Shown in pieces: positions 9,435-19,688 of a stretch of 64,000 nt of DNA. The notes under the pieces were generated by a model. That model worked only from the letters and a program-made list of their open reading frames with translations. It searched no databases and had not been told where the DNA came from. This stretch comes from Octadecabacter dasysiphoniae (GTDB lineage Bacteria; Pseudomonadota; Alphaproteobacteria; Rhodobacterales; Rhodobacteraceae). Location: assembly GCF_021532615.1 (NCBI RefSeq), contig NZ_JAKGAQ010000004.1, forward strand, positions 124,001 through 188,000, read 5' to 3'. Each line of letters begins with the position of its first letter. The first letter of the stretch is position 1. The position numbers and the translations under genes were made by a program.

Positions 9435-9708
9435 TACATTGGGATGGCGGCTTGGTCAAACAGTCTGTATGTGGGATGGGCAGTCGCCGCGTTGATCCTG
9501 TTATGAAATCGGGACGGGCCACGTCACACCGCTCATCAACGGATTATCGGTGCTTTGCCCATTTATTGGGCAGAAGGCATTTTTTCGAAGCAACTTGGTG
9601 GGCAAACTCTGGTGGCCGTGCTGCAAGGGTGGCTAACGTGGTGCTGATTTTATCGCGGAGCCTGCCATCACCCTGCTGACTGATATTGCCGAGAAAACCA
9701 ACACCGCC
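9435..9708. other. Intergenic region between divergent imuA and ureD
   Basis: No convincing gene is present. It holds a TGCCCA / TGGGCA hairpin (9556-9561 with 9567-9572) followed a few bases later by a T6 run. The ureD frame is open back to 9637 with no ATG, so the annotated GTG at 9709 is uncertain: a CTG at 9673, 12 bases after CGGAG (9656-9660), is an alternative. Confidence 0.5.
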
Positions 9709-10506
9709 GTGCAACCGCGCGCGCGTGGTGTTGCGCGTTTGGCAACCAAGATCGGTCCGCGTGGTTCTGTGATCCGTGATCTGCATCAGGCGGGATCGGC
9801 CAAGCTGGTGTTTCCGCGCAGTGGTGACGACGGGCTGCATGCGGTTCTGGTCAACACGGCGGGCGGCATTACAGGGGGCGATCAGTTTAATCTGACGTTC
9901 GAAGCCAGCGCAGACACAAAGTTGACCGTTACAACCCAAGCCGCCGAAAGAGCCTACGGTGCGCAAGCCACTGAAACGGGGCATTTAACGACAACATTAA
10001 CGGTAGGTGCGCAAGCGCGCCTCAACTGGTTGCCGCAAGAAACGATCTTATTTGATCGCAGCCGATATCGCCGCACTTTGCGGGCTGATCTTGCGGCTGA
10101 CGCCCGGCTCTTGTTTGTCGAACCCGTGGTGTTCGGGCGTGCGGCGATGGGCGAAGCCTTGCACGATGTCCAATTCAGTGACCGCGTTGAAATCTACCGC
10201 GACGGTGTCCCGCTGTTTTGTGATGCAATGACGTTGTCCGGCGATGTGGTCGCCCAATTGGCCAAATCTGCGGCGGCGAATGGTGCTTTGGCGATGGCAT
10301 CGATTATCTACATTGCACCGGATGCTGCGGCCCATCTTGAACCCGTGCGCGCCGCACTGCCTGACACTGCCGGTGCCAGCCTGATTGGCGATGATGTGCT
10401 TCATATTCGCTGCCTCGCAGTCGATAGTTTTTTGCTGCGCGCCGTTCTTATCCCCGTGCTCGAAACCCTCAGCGCGGCTTCCCTTCCCAAGGCTTGGATG
10501 ATCTGA
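9709..10506 (+). CDS. ureD: Urease accessory protein UreD
   Basis: About 265 residues. UreD (UreH) binds the urease apoprotein and, with UreF and UreG, forms the scaffold through which CO2 and nickel reach the active site. Family features are [20 protein letters not shown] (about residues 49-59), TTQAAERAY and [14 protein letters not shown]. It is the first gene of the urease operon and ends one base before ureA. The start is GTG at 9709 or a non-standard codon upstream in the same frame, which would add the residues TDIAEKTNTA. Confidence 0.92.
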   Translation: MQPRARGVARLATKIGPRGSVIRDLHQAGSAKLVFPRSGDDGLHAVLVNTAGGITGGDQFNLTFEASADTKLTVTTQAAERAYGAQATETGHLTTTLTVGAQARLNWLPQETILFDRSRYRRTLRADLAADARLLFVEPVVFGRAAMGEALHDVQFSDRVEIYRDGVPLFCDAMTLSGDVVAQLAKSAAANGALAMASIIYIAPDAAAHLEPVRAALPDTAGASLIGDDVLHIRCLAVDSFLLRAVLIPVLETLSAASLPKAWMI

Positions 10507-10507
10507 C

Positions 10508-10810
10508 ATGCAACTGACCCCCCGTGAAAAAGACAAACTCCTGATTTCGATGGCCGCCGAAGTGGCCCGTAAACGGCTGGCACGCGGGGTGAAACTAAAC
10601 CACCCCGAAGCCATCGCGCTGATCACGGATGCCGTTGTGGAAGGCGCGCGCGATGGTCGCTCCGTCGCCGATATGATGGAGGCCGGCGCGCAGGTCATCA
10701 CACGTGATCAATGCATGGATGGCATTGCCGAAATGATCCACGATGTGCAGGTCGAGGCGACCTTTCCGGACGGCACAAAACTTGTCACCGTTCATAACCC
10801 CATTCGTTAA
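10508..10810 (+). CDS. ureA: Urease gamma subunit UreA
   Basis: 100 residues, the normal length for a separate gamma subunit. The N-terminal [13 protein letters not shown] and [11 protein letters not shown] motifs and the C-terminal [14 protein letters not shown] are diagnostic. It assembles with UreB and UreC into the nickel enzyme that hydrolyses urea to ammonia and carbamate in the cytoplasm. It lies between ureD (1-base gap) and ureB (9-base gap, with a GGAG ribosome site). Confidence 0.97.
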   Translation: MQLTPREKDKLLISMAAEVARKRLARGVKLNHPEAIALITDAVVEGARDGRSVADMMEAGAQVITRDQCMDGIAEMIHDVQVEATFPDGTKLVTVHNPIR

Positions 10811-10819
10811 GGAGCCGCC

Positions 10820-11125
10820 ATGATCCCCGGAGAAATCATAACCGCACCCGGCACCGTGACCCTGAATGCGTACGTCGAGGCCGTTACAATTATTGTTGCG
10901 AACACGGGCGATAGACCTGTGCAAATCGGATCGCACTACCACTTCGCTGAGGCCAACAGCGCGCTTGATTTTGATCGTGATGCCGTGCGCGGTATGCGGT
11001 TGGATATTGCTGCGGGAACCGCTGTGCGGTTCGAACCGGGCCAGCGGCGCGAAGTGAACCTGATCCCTTATGGTGGCGCGCGCCGTGTGTTCGGCTTCAA
11101 CCAAGCCGTGATGGGAGAATTGTAA
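10820..11125 (+). CDS. ureB: Urease beta subunit UreB
   Basis: 101 residues with the family signature [11 protein letters not shown] at the start, [17 protein letters not shown] in the middle and the RRVFGFN strand near the end. It packs against the alpha subunit in the urease trimer. The stop codon directly abuts the GTG of the following SRPBCC gene, so the two are almost certainly translationally linked. Confidence 0.97.
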   Translation: MIPGEIITAPGTVTLNAYVEAVTIIVANTGDRPVQIGSHYHFAEANSALDFDRDAVRGMRLDIAAGTAVRFEPGQRREVNLIPYGGARRVFGFNQAVMGEL

Positions 11126-11575
11126 GTGACTGCAACGGTTGATCTTTATCACCAATACGACGCCAGCCCTGATGCGGTCTGGGACGTGGCAACAGATTTT
11201 GCCGCCTTTGCCGATGTGATGGATGGCATTGTGACCTTCACAGGTATGCCGACCGAGGGGCGCTGCGAAACAGGACAGGTGTTTGACGTTCAGGTCCGCT
11301 TGTTCGGGAAACTACCACCGCAAGATTATCACATGGAGGTTGAGTTCTGCGATGATACCGCCCGTGTTTTCCAAAGCCGTGAACGCGGGGCAGGGATTAA
11401 ACGCTGGGACCATCGATTGACGGTTCAGCCCCATGGCAATGGCGCGCAACTACACGATCATATCGAAATAGATGCGGGGGTCCTGACCCCGCTTTATCGC
11501 CTGTGGGCGAAATTTGTTTACTCCAAACGACACAAACCGCGCCTCGCCCTTCTGGGCCTGAGCGACGCCACCTAA
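11126..11575 (+). CDS. SRPBCC-fold protein inside the urease operon
   Basis: 149 residues starting with GTG directly after the ureB stop. The pattern ([20 protein letters not shown] at the start, alternating strands, a long C-terminal helix ending in [14 protein letters not shown]) fits the START/polyketide-cyclase-like SRPBCC fold, which has a hydrophobic ligand pocket. No catalytic role can be read from it. It sits between ureB and ureC, 11 bases before ureC, where standard urease operons have nothing. It might bind a small ligand or help assembly, but that is inference. Confidence 0.75.
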   Translation: MTATVDLYHQYDASPDAVWDVATDFAAFADVMDGIVTFTGMPTEGRCETGQVFDVQVRLFGKLPPQDYHMEVEFCDDTARVFQSRERGAGIKRWDHRLTVQPHGNGAQLHDHIEIDAGVLTPLYRLWAKFVYSKRHKPRLALLGLSDAT

Positions 11576-11586
11576 GCGAGGGTTTC

Positions 11587-13296
11587 ATGGCTACCAAAAT
11601 CTCACGCAGCGACTATGCCGCCATGTTCGGCCCGACCACGGGCGATAAGGTGCGCCTTGCCGACACTGACCTGATTATCGAGGTCGAACGCGATCTGACG
11701 ACCTACGGCGAAGAAGTAAAATTCGGTGGTGGTAAGGTCATCCGCGACGGCATGGGGCAATCCCAAGCCACGCGTGCGCAAGGTGCGGTGGATACCGTCA
11801 TCACCAACGCGCTGATCGTTGATCACACGGGCATCTATAAGGCCGATGTGGGCCTGAAGGACGGGCTGATCCACAAGATCGGCAAAGCCGGCAACCCCGA
11901 TACGCAAAGCGGCGTTGATATCATCATTGGTCCGGGCACCGAGGCCATCGCCGGCGAGGGGCGCATCCTGACAGCAGGTGGCATGGACAGCCACATCCAT
12001 TTCATTTGCCCACAACAGATGGAGGACTCCCTCCATTCTGGCGTCACCACCTGTTTTGGTGGTGGTACTGGCCCCGCGCACGGCACCTTGGCGACGACCT
12101 GCACACCGGGGCCATGGCATATTGGGCGAATGCTGCAATCGTTTGACGGTATTCCAATGAACATCGGTTTGTCGGGCAAGGGCAATGCGTCCCAACCAGC
12201 CGCCTTGGTTGAAATGGTGAACGCGGGGGCGTGTAGCCTGAAATTGCACGAGGATTGGGGCACCACACCGGGCGCCATCGATTGCTGCCTGTCCGTGGCC
12301 GATGATATGGACGTGCAGGTGATGATCCACACGGATACGCTGAACGAAAGTGGCTTTGTCGAAAATACCGTTGCCGCGATCAAAGGGCGCACGATCCACG
12401 CGTTCCACACCGAAGGCGCGGGGGGTGGTCACGCACCCGACATCATCAAGATCTGTGGCGATGCCAATGTCTTGCCCAGTTCGACGAACCCGACGCGGCC
12501 GTTCACGGTCAACACTCTCGAAGAACATCTGGATATGTTGATGGTGTGTCACCACCTCGACAAATCGATCCCAGAAGACGTGGCGTTCGCTGAATCCCGC
12601 ATCCGCCGCGAAACCATCGCCGCCGAAGACATCCTGCACGACATGGGCGCGTTTTCGATCATCGCGTCAGATTCCCAAGCGATGGGCCGCATCGGAGAGG
12701 TCCTGATCCGCACATGGCAGACCGCTGACAAGATGAAAAAACAACGCGGACGGCTCGCTGAAGAAACCGGCGAGAACGATAACTTTCGCGTGCGGCGCTA
12801 TATTGCGAAATACACGATCAATCCGGCGATTGCGCACGGCATCAGCCAGCACATCGGATCAATCGAAGAAGGCAAACGTGCCGATCTGGTGCTTTGGGAC
12901 ACCGCGTTCTTTGGCGTAAAACCCGAAATGGTGTTGATGGCCGGCACGATTGTTGTGGCGCAAATGGGGGATCCGAATGCATCTATCCCGACGCCCCAAC
13001 CTGTTTACACGCGACCTATGTTTGGCGCGCTGGGTGGGGCATTGGCGCAGACCTCGGTCAGTTTTGTATCCGGGGCCGCACAGGATGCGGGATTGCGCGC
13101 AACCCTTGGCCTTGCCAAGAAGACAATCGCCGTCAGCAACACACGAAACATTTCCAAGGCAGACCTGATCCTTAACAATGCGCTCCCTTCTGTTGACGTG
13201 AATCCAGAAACCTATGAGGTCCGCGCAGACGGTGAATTGCTAACCTGCCAACCCGCGGAAACCCTGCCCATGGCGCAGCGGTACTTCATGTTCTGA
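11587..13296 (+). CDS. ureC: Urease alpha (catalytic) subunit UreC
   Basis: 569 residues from the ATG at 11587. The frame is open upstream to 11503, but [19 protein letters not shown] is the conserved N-terminus and GAGGG precedes it. All active-site residues are visible: His136 and His138 (HIH), Lys219 in SLKLHEDWG (carbamylated, bridging nickel), His248, His274, the flap Cys321-His322 and Asp362. The numbering is shifted by two from the Klebsiella enzyme. It hydrolyses urea in the cytoplasm with UreA and UreB. The stop codon overlaps the ureE start. Confidence 0.98.
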   Translation: MATKISRSDYAAMFGPTTGDKVRLADTDLIIEVERDLTTYGEEVKFGGGKVIRDGMGQSQATRAQGAVDTVITNALIVDHTGIYKADVGLKDGLIHKIGKAGNPDTQSGVDIIIGPGTEAIAGEGRILTAGGMDSHIHFICPQQMEDSLHSGVTTCFGGGTGPAHGTLATTCTPGPWHIGRMLQSFDGIPMNIGLSGKGNASQPAALVEMVNAGACSLKLHEDWGTTPGAIDCCLSVADDMDVQVMIHTDTLNESGFVENTVAAIKGRTIHAFHTEGAGGGHAPDIIKICGDANVLPSSTNPTRPFTVNTLEEHLDMLMVCHHLDKSIPEDVAFAESRIRRETIAAEDILHDMGAFSIIASDSQAMGRIGEVLIRTWQTADKMKKQRGRLAEETGENDNFRVRRYIAKYTINPAIAHGISQHIGSIEEGKRADLVLWDTAFFGVKPEMVLMAGTIVVAQMGDPNASIPTPQPVYTRPMFGALGGALAQTSVSFVSGAAQDAGLRATLGLAKKTIAVSNTRNISKADLILNNALPSVDVNPETYEVRADGELLTCQPAETLPMAQRYFMF

Positions 13297-13742
13297 TGGT
13301 GGATTATTCCTGTCATAACATTCGGCGTGCGGGCCATTGGTCGGGCAATTTTGATTTGTGCGTGCTGACCTATGATGAACGGTTTTTGCGCCGCAAAGTG
13401 ATCAAAACAGCCCACGGCGAAACGCTGTTGGTTGATCTGGAACACACCACATCTGTCGAAAACGGCGATGCGTTTGAACTGACCGATGGGCGGGTGATTG
13501 AATGTATTGCGGCAGACGAAGACCTTTATAAAATCACGGGCGATCTGGTGCGTTTGGTCTGGCATATCGGTAACCGCCACACGCCTTGCCAGATGGCACC
13601 GGATCACGTTTTGATCCAACGCAACCACGTCATGAAAGGCATGCTGGAAAAGCTTGGCGCGGGCATCGAAGAGGTTCATTGGCCCTTCACCCCCGAGGGC
13701 GGCGCCTATGGGCACGGGCGGACACATGGCCATGCGCACTGA
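13296..13742 (+). CDS. ureE: Urease accessory protein UreE (nickel metallochaperone)
   Basis: 148 residues. Its start overlaps the last base of ureC and its end overlaps ureF. It delivers nickel to the UreG/UreF/UreD complex. The central HIGNRHTPCQ stretch is the conserved dimer metal site, and the tail ends in a short His-rich [10 protein letters not shown], less extensive than in Klebsiella UreE. The N-terminal domain (VIKTAHGETLLVDLE) is of the peptide-binding type. Confidence 0.94.
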   Translation: MVDYSCHNIRRAGHWSGNFDLCVLTYDERFLRRKVIKTAHGETLLVDLEHTTSVENGDAFELTDGRVIECIAADEDLYKITGDLVRLVWHIGNRHTPCQMAPDHVLIQRNHVMKGMLEKLGAGIEEVHWPFTPEGGAYGHGRTHGHAH

Positions 13743-14364
13743 TCCGGTTCTGACCCTCGCGCAGTGGTTTTCACCCAGTTTCCCCATCGGTGCGTTTGCC
13801 TATTCCCACGGTCTGGAACAAGCGATTGCAGACGGGCGGATCGTAGATGCGGCAACATTGTCTGACTGGATCGAAACTGTCCTGCGCCAAGGATCGGGTC
13901 ACAACGATGCGGTGTTTCTTGCGGCGGCATACCACGGTGATGCGGTGCAGATTGACGCCTACGCCCGTGCCTTTATGGCCTCAAAAGAGCGCGTCATGGA
14001 GGCCGATTTGCAAGGGGATGCGTTTTGCAAAATCACCACGTCCCTGACCGGCTATGACCTGCGTGGGTTAACCTATCCTGTGGCCGTCGGGCGTGCTGCA
14101 TGTTTGGCTGACCTACCACTCCACCTGACGATTTCTATGTATTTACAGGCGCTTGTCAGCAGTCTTGTATCCGTCGGCGTTCGTTTAATCCCGATCGGGC
14201 AAACAGAAGGGCACCAGATAATTGCGACGTTCGCCCCTTTGTGTTCACAGATTGCCGAAATCGCAAAGGCGGGTGATCTGGCGACCCTGACCAGCACAGC
14301 ATTCCTCAGCGATATTGCGGCCATGCGCCATGAAACCCTAACAACACGAGTCTTTCGCACATGA
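13726..14364 (+). CDS. ureF: Urease accessory protein UreF
   Basis: About 212 residues. UreF links UreG to the UreD-apourease complex. The characteristic [21 protein letters not shown] lies just after the start, and the all-helical body ends at [11 protein letters not shown] codons at 13726 and 13732 are both possible; the frame is open further upstream inside ureE but has no family similarity there. The end overlaps ureG by 4 bases. Confidence 0.94.
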   Translation: MAMRTDPVLTLAQWFSPSFPIGAFAYSHGLEQAIADGRIVDAATLSDWIETVLRQGSGHNDAVFLAAAYHGDAVQIDAYARAFMASKERVMEADLQGDAFCKITTSLTGYDLRGLTYPVAVGRAACLADLPLHLTISMYLQALVSSLVSVGVRLIPIGQTEGHQIIATFAPLCSQIAEIAKAGDLATLTSTAFLSDIAAMRHETLTTRVFRT

Positions 14365-14969
14365 GCAATAACGGACCCCTTCGCATTGGCATCGGCGGCC
14401 CTGTGGGCGCGGGCAAAACGACCCTGACAGCTGAACTGGCAAAGCTATGGTCACAAACCATGTCTGTTGGTGTCATTACTAATGATATCTACACCCAAGA
14501 AGACGCAGAAGCGTTGGTGCGGATGCAAGTTTTACCGTCAGATCGCATTATCGGTGTTGAAACAGGCGGCTGCCCACACACTGCCATTCGCGAAGATGCG
14601 TCTATCAATCTCGCGGCCGTCGCAGAAATGCAAAGCCGCCATCCTGATCTGGACGTTGTTTTGATTGAATCCGGCGGCGACAACCTTTCGGCGACATTTT
14701 CGCCAGAGCTGGCCGACATAACCCTTTATGTGATCGACGTGGCCGCAGGCGAGGAAATACCGCGCAAAGGCGGCCCCGCGATCACCAAGTCCGATGTGCT
14801 GGTGATCAACAAAACTGATCTTGCCCCGCATGTTGGTGCAGACCTTTCGGTCATGGATCGTGACGCCACAAAAATGCGCGCGGGCCGCCCTTTTGTTTTT
14901 TGTTCACTGCGAAACGGGGAAGGCACGGCCGAGGTCGCGGCCCTTGCCGGTCAGATCGGCGGTCTATAG
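14361..14969 (+). CDS. ureG: Urease accessory GTPase UreG
   Basis: 202 residues. A SIMIBI-class GTPase that drives nickel insertion into urease. Visible are the P-loop [10 protein letters not shown] (about residues 12-21), [16 protein letters not shown] with the metal-binding Cys-Pro-His, LIESGGDNL and NKTDL (G4). It is the last gene of the urease operon. A short GGCGG/CCGCC hairpin follows the stop codon without a T-run. Confidence 0.97.
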   Translation: MSNNGPLRIGIGGPVGAGKTTLTAELAKLWSQTMSVGVITNDIYTQEDAEALVRMQVLPSDRIIGVETGGCPHTAIREDASINLAAVAEMQSRHPDLDVVLIESGGDNLSATFSPELADITLYVIDVAAGEEIPRKGGPAITKSDVLVINKTDLAPHVGADLSVMDRDATKMRAGRPFVFCSLRNGEGTAEVAALAGQIGGL

Positions 14970-15159
14970 GCGGCATTCCGCCCCAAAACGTGCCGTGTGA
15001 CCGGGTGCCGGACTGTTGTCGTCGGGTCAGGTGGACACAACCCTTGCGTTCTAAAGTGACTCCCTCAAGGATCGACGTATTCTTGTGACTACTCACTTGA
15101 TCCTGGAAATGACGACCTGTTGCTTGGATGCCGGGTCGTCCAACATTGGGAGTAAATAC

Positions 15160-16800
15160 ATGACATATAGAACAAAACTTCTTACCTCGGCAGCCGCTTT
15201 GCTGATTGCGACTGGCGGTATGGTGATGGCTGACGCCCATGCAACACACCCTGAAACAGGCGTAACTTTGGCGACAGATCAGTCGTTCACCTACTCGATT
15301 CTTGATGATTTTCCGTCAATTGACCCGTCTTTGGTCGAAGACGTTGAGGGCGCATCCGTGGCCCGTGACCTGTTCGAAGGCCTGATGATCGAAAACGCAT
15401 CTGGCGAAGTCGAACCGGGCGTTGCGACTGGGTATGAAGTGTCCGATGACGGGCTGACCTATACGTTCACGCTGCGCGATAATGCCAAGTGGTCCAACGG
15501 TGATCCGGTTGTTGCCGCTGATTTCGTTTACGGGCTTCAACGTGCTGCAAACCCCGAAACCGCGTCTGAATATTCATGGTATATTGAAGTCATGGGCGTT
15601 GCGAATGCGGCCGCTGTCATTGCTGGCGATATGCCTGTCGATGCGCTGGGCATTTCAGCGCCGGATGATATGACTGTCGTGTACACGATAGATGCGCCGC
15701 GTCCCTATTTTCCACAAATGACGACCTTCCCAACGACGTTCCCGTTGCATGCAGCCACGATCGAAGAACACGGTTCCGAGTGGACGAAACCTGAAAACAT
15801 CGTGTCCAATGGCGCCTATGTGCTGACCGAATATGTTCCTCAAGAAAAGCTCGTGCGGGCACGTAACGCGATGTATTGGGACAACGACAGTACCATCATG
15901 GAAGAAGTCACAGCGCTGATCATCAATGACAGCAACGCGGCGCTGACGCGCTACCTTGCGGGTGAAATCGACTTTGTGATGGATGTTCCGGCGGGCCAGT
16001 TCCCGCGCCTGAACGCAGAATACCCCGGCGAAGCGTTGAGCTTTCCGAACTCGTGTTCCTATTACTACCAATTCAACCAATCCGACAGCGGCCCTGAGGC
16101 GCTGAAAGACGCGAACGTGCGTCGCGCGCTTAGCCTTGCGGTCAACCGCGATGTGATCGTAGCCAATGTCATGGCGGGTGGCCAAAAGGCGGCTTGGACA
16201 TTTACGCACTGGGCGATCAGCGGCTGGGAACAGCCCGAAATTGAAGCAGCCTCCATGACCCAGGCAGAACGCAACGCTATGGCGGTTGAGCTGATGACAG
16301 AGGCAGGCTACGGGCCGGACAACCCGCTGAGCCTTGAAATCATGTACAACACATCCGACAGCCACCAATCCGTGGCCGTGGCAATCGGCCAGATGTGGAA
16401 GCAGACGTTAGGCGTCGAATCCACGCTGGCCAACCAAGAATGGGCAACCTTCCTGAACACCCGAGGTGAGCAGAACTACGAAGTGGCGCGTTCGGCTTGG
16501 TGTGCGGATTACAATGAACCATCCACCTATACCGACCTGATGACGACACAGTCGCCATATAACGATGGCCGTTTCTCTGACGCAGAGATTGATGCGCTGT
16601 TGCAAGGGGCCAAGACGGCTGACGACCCAATGCCGCTTTATCAACAGGCGGAGCAGATCGCATCTGACAACGCCTATTTCCTCCCCATTTATCACTACGC
16701 GTCTGTGCGGATGAAAGCGCCAAATCTTGAAAATTGGCCGACAGAAAACCTGTTGCAGAACTGGTATTCAAAAGACCTCTACATCAGCGCGTCCGAGTAA
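15160..16800 (+). CDS. Peptide/oligopeptide ABC transporter substrate-binding protein (OppA type)
   Basis: 546 residues from the ATG at 15160, which has GGGAG 7 bases upstream and opens a clear Sec signal peptide (MTYRTKLLTSAAALLIATGG, cleavage near ADA-HA). The longer open frame from 15085 would bury the signal and is rejected. The body is an SBP_bac_5 protein: DPSLVEDVEGASVARDLFEGL, TFTLRDNAKWSNGDPV, and a late ARSAWCADYNEPSTY ligand-contact strand typical of OppA. It would bind peptides in the periplasm. A stable hairpin separates it from the permease genes. Confidence 0.92.
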   Translation: MTYRTKLLTSAAALLIATGGMVMADAHATHPETGVTLATDQSFTYSILDDFPSIDPSLVEDVEGASVARDLFEGLMIENASGEVEPGVATGYEVSDDGLTYTFTLRDNAKWSNGDPVVAADFVYGLQRAANPETASEYSWYIEVMGVANAAAVIAGDMPVDALGISAPDDMTVVYTIDAPRPYFPQMTTFPTTFPLHAATIEEHGSEWTKPENIVSNGAYVLTEYVPQEKLVRARNAMYWDNDSTIMEEVTALIINDSNAALTRYLAGEIDFVMDVPAGQFPRLNAEYPGEALSFPNSCSYYYQFNQSDSGPEALKDANVRRALSLAVNRDVIVANVMAGGQKAAWTFTHWAISGWEQPEIEAASMTQAERNAMAVELMTEAGYGPDNPLSLEIMYNTSDSHQSVAVAIGQMWKQTLGVESTLANQEWATFLNTRGEQNYEVARSAWCADYNEPSTYTDLMTTQSPYNDGRFSDAEIDALLQGAKTADDPMPLYQQAEQIASDNAYFLPIYHYASVRMKAPNLENWPTENLLQNWYSKDLYISASE

Positions 16801-16816
16801 CCGCACGCGACGTAAA

Positions 16817-16850
16817 CCCTGCGCCATGTCCGTGTGGCGCAGGGCCTTTA
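16817..16850 (+). terminator. Hairpin between oppA-like and oppB-like genes
   Basis: A perfect 10-bp stem, CCCTGCGCCA / TGGCGCAGGG (16817-16826 with 16835-16844), is followed by CCTTTATT. It lies 17 bases after the binding-protein stop and 20 before the permease start, and would give partial termination or 3'-end protection that favours binding-protein mRNA. Confidence 0.7.
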
Positions 16851-16863
16851 TTAGGACAATCTG

Positions 16864-17787
16864 ATGTATACCTTTATTGCAAAACGCTTGGCGGTCGCCG
16901 TGCCGACCTTGCTCATCCTTATTATTTTCTCGTTCGTTTTGATGTTCGCCGCCCCGGGTGGCCCTTTCACGAACGAACGCCCGCTTCCTGCGGCGGTGAT
17001 GGACAACATCAATGCGCGCTACGGGCTTGATCAACCTTATTGGAAACAGATGTATGACTACGTCTACAACGTGGTCTTTAGGTTCGATTTTGGCCCGTCG
17101 TTTCAATACCGTGACCGCACGGTCAACGATGTGATCGCCCAAGGGTTTCCAGTAACGCTGACCTATGGGGCGTGGTCTGCACTGGTCGCCTTGGTGGTGG
17201 GGGTGTCGCTGGGCATTGTTGCTGCGCTGCGCCAGAACACATGGCTCGACTACCTTGCCGTTGGCATCACCATCGGCGCGCAGGCTTTGCCGAATTTTGT
17301 GATGGCGCCTGTGCTTGTCTTGATCTTCACCCTGTGGCTCGGATGGTTGCCGGGGGGCGGTTGGAATGGCGGTCAATGGAATCACGTCATCCTGCCCGTT
17401 ATCGCGCTGTCGACGTCCTATATGGCGTCAATTGCCCGCATCATGCGGTCTTCCATGCTTGAGGTGATGAATTCCAATTTCATTCGCACGGCACTGGCCA
17501 AGGGACTGCCCATGCGCCGTGTTGTGATGCGCCATGCGCTGAAACCCGCGTTGTTGCCCGTGATATCCTACCTTGGGCCAGCGGTCGTAGGAATGATCAC
17601 CGGTTCGGTTGTGATCGACGTTGCGTTTTCAACGGGCGGTATCGGACAGTTCTTTGTGAACTCAGCCTTCAACCGTGACTACGCTGTCATCATGGGCATC
17701 ACTATTCTGGTCGGTGCGCTGACCATTCTCTTCAATCTTCTGGTCGACGTTCTCTACGCATGGGTCGACCCGAAGATCAGATACTAG
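16864..17787 (+). CDS. oppB: Oligopeptide ABC transporter permease (OppB type)
   Basis: 307 residues with six predicted membrane segments. The N-terminal segment starts at KRLAVAVPTLLILIIFSF, followed by a large periplasmic loop containing YGLDQPYWKQ, which is typical of OppB. The EAA motif loop (RTALAKGLPMRRVVMRHAL) contacts the ATPases. It is the first of four tightly packed genes (oppB-oppC-oppD-oppF) that would import peptides delivered by the upstream binding protein. Confidence 0.94.
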   Translation: MYTFIAKRLAVAVPTLLILIIFSFVLMFAAPGGPFTNERPLPAAVMDNINARYGLDQPYWKQMYDYVYNVVFRFDFGPSFQYRDRTVNDVIAQGFPVTLTYGAWSALVALVVGVSLGIVAALRQNTWLDYLAVGITIGAQALPNFVMAPVLVLIFTLWLGWLPGGGWNGGQWNHVILPVIALSTSYMASIARIMRSSMLEVMNSNFIRTALAKGLPMRRVVMRHALKPALLPVISYLGPAVVGMITGSVVIDVAFSTGGIGQFFVNSAFNRDYAVIMGITILVGALTILFNLLVDVLYAWVDPKIRY

Positions 17788-17796
17788 GGGGCTGCC

Positions 17797-18720
17797 ATGA
17801 TTTCACAATCTGATGCCAAACTGCTGAACGACACGGCTGCGCTGGCCGACGTGCGTGGCCGATCCCTTTGGGAAGACGCGCGCCGCAGGTTTTTTCGCAA
17901 CAAGGCCGCAGTTGCGGGTTTGTTTGTGCTGATCGCTATTACATTATTTGCGGTGTTCGGCAGCTACTTCGCCAAATACGAAGCGGATTTCGTCGATTTT
18001 TCCCTCATGGGGGCGAACGCGTATCAGGGGGTTCCGTCCTTCTCCTCCGGTCACTATTTCGGCACCGACATCGACGGGCGCGATCTGTTTGCGCGCACCG
18101 TGCAAGGCACAGGAATTTCGTTGCTGGTTGGCATCGTGGGTTCGCTGGTCGCCGTGATTGTTGGTACGCTGTACGGGGCGACCGCCGGCTATGTCGGGGG
18201 GCGCACGGACGGGACCATGATGCGCATTGTCGATATCTTGATGTCGATCCCGTTCATGTTCGTGCTGATCCTGATGTTGGTCATTTTCGGGCGGTCTATT
18301 CTGATGCTGTTTATCGGTATCGGCCTGATTTCGTGGTTGGATATGTCACGCATTGCGCGGGGCCAAACGCTGACCATCAAGAACAAGGAATTCGTTGAGG
18401 CCGCGGTGGCGACCGGCGTGTCGCCATTCACCATCGTTCTGCGTCACATCATTCCTAATCTGCTTGGGATTGTCATTGTTTACGCAACCCTTCTGGTGCC
18501 TCAAATGATCATCTTTGAAAGCTTCATCAGCTACCTTGGCCTAGGCGTTCAGGAACCCAACACATCCCTTGGTGCACTGATCAATGCTGGCGCAAACCAG
18601 ATGTCAAACGGCACGCTTTGGATGTTGCTTTACCCGCTCGCTTTTTTCCTCGTGACGCTGTTTGCGTTCTTTTTTGTGGGGGACGGGCTGCGCGATTCGC
18701 TTGATCCAAAGGACCGATAA
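17797..18720 (+). CDS. oppC: Oligopeptide ABC transporter permease (OppC type)
   Basis: 307 residues. The N-terminus carries the OppC-specific cytoplasmic extension and RRRFFRNKAAVAGLFVL before the first membrane segment. GTDIDGRDLFARTVQGTG is the conserved periplasmic stretch. The EAA loop reads EFVEAAVATGVSPFTIVLRH. It pairs with OppB to form the channel. The stop overlaps the oppD start by one base. Confidence 0.94.
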   Translation: MISQSDAKLLNDTAALADVRGRSLWEDARRRFFRNKAAVAGLFVLIAITLFAVFGSYFAKYEADFVDFSLMGANAYQGVPSFSSGHYFGTDIDGRDLFARTVQGTGISLLVGIVGSLVAVIVGTLYGATAGYVGGRTDGTMMRIVDILMSIPFMFVLILMLVIFGRSILMLFIGIGLISWLDMSRIARGQTLTIKNKEFVEAAVATGVSPFTIVLRHIIPNLLGIVIVYATLLVPQMIIFESFISYLGLGVQEPNTSLGALINAGANQMSNGTLWMLLYPLAFFLVTLFAFFFVGDGLRDSLDPKDR

Positions 18721-19688
18721 TGCTGCTGGATGTATCTGATCTTACGGTGACGTTTCGCACCAATGATGGCCCTGTGAACGCAGTAAATGGCATGTCGTTC
18801 AGTGTGGACGAAAAGGAAACGCTGGCGATCGTTGGCGAAAGCGGGTCAGGCAAAAGCCAGACGGCGTTTGCGATCATGGGACTGTTGGCCAAGAACGGGG
18901 CCTCAACCGGGAAAGTGGCCTTTGATGGCACTGACATGCTGGGGCTTTCGCCCAAACAGCTCAACAAGATGCGCGCGCAGCAGATTGCCATGATTTTTCA
19001 GGATCCGATGACGTCGCTGAATCCCTACCTACGGGTGTCGGATCAAATGGCCGAGGTGTTGCAACTGCACAAAGGCATGTCCAAAAGGGCCGCCGTGGCC
19101 GAGGCGGCGCATATGTTGGACGCCGTACGTATTCCCGACGCCAAGGCGCGTATCACCATGTATCCGCACGAATTTTCCGGCGGTATGCGCCAGCGGATCA
19201 TGATAGCCATGGCGCTGCTCTGCCGCCCGCGTCTTTTGATTGCGGACGAACCGACCACCGCGCTTGATGTCACTGTTCAGGCGCAAATTATGGAACTTCT
19301 GGCCGCTATCCGCGATGAATTCGGCACAGCTATGATCCTGATCACCCACGACCTTGGTATTGTCGCGGGATCGTGTGACAAAACCTTGGTCATGTACGGC
19401 GGCCAGATTATGGAACAGGGCGACACCGAAGGCCTGTTCGAACACCCCAGCCACCCCTACACCAAAGGTTTGTTGCGCGCCGTTCCACGCATTGACCGCG
19501 ATGATGATGAATTACTGACCATCGCAGGTGAGCCGCCCGATATGTCAAACCTGCCCAAAGGGTGCCCGTTCATGCCGCGGTGCGACATCGTAAAAGATCA
19601 ATGCGCTGTCGTGAAACCGGCATTGCAATTTGACGGGGGTCGCAAACGCGCCTGCCACGCTGACCGTGCGGAGGTGGCCAATGTCTGA
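18720..19688 (+). CDS. oppD: Oligopeptide ABC transporter ATP-binding protein (OppD type)
   Basis: 322 residues. Walker A GESGSGKS, signature SGGMRQR, Walker B LLIADEPTTALDV and the oligopeptide-transporter C-terminal extension with the cysteine motif GCPFMPRCDIVKDQC, which may bind an iron-sulfur cluster as reported for related DppD-type ATPases. It forms a heterodimer with OppF. It overlaps oppC by one base and the oppF start by 8 bases. Confidence 0.95.
   Translation: MLLDVSDLTVTFRTNDGPVNAVNGMSFSVDEKETLAIVGESGSGKSQTAFAIMGLLAKNGASTGKVAFDGTDMLGLSPKQLNKMRAQQIAMIFQDPMTSLNPYLRVSDQMAEVLQLHKGMSKRAAVAEAAHMLDAVRIPDAKARITMYPHEFSGGMRQRIMIAMALLCRPRLLIADEPTTALDVTVQAQIMELLAAIRDEFGTAMILITHDLGIVAGSCDKTLVMYGGQIMEQGDTEGLFEHPSHPYTKGLLRAVPRIDRDDDELLTIAGEPPDMSNLPKGCPFMPRCDIVKDQCAVVKPALQFDGGRKRACHADRAEVANV

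Noticed and set aside
11602..12639. 345-codon minus-strand frame
   Set aside because: Shadow of ureC; the plus-strand reading has all urease active-site residues.
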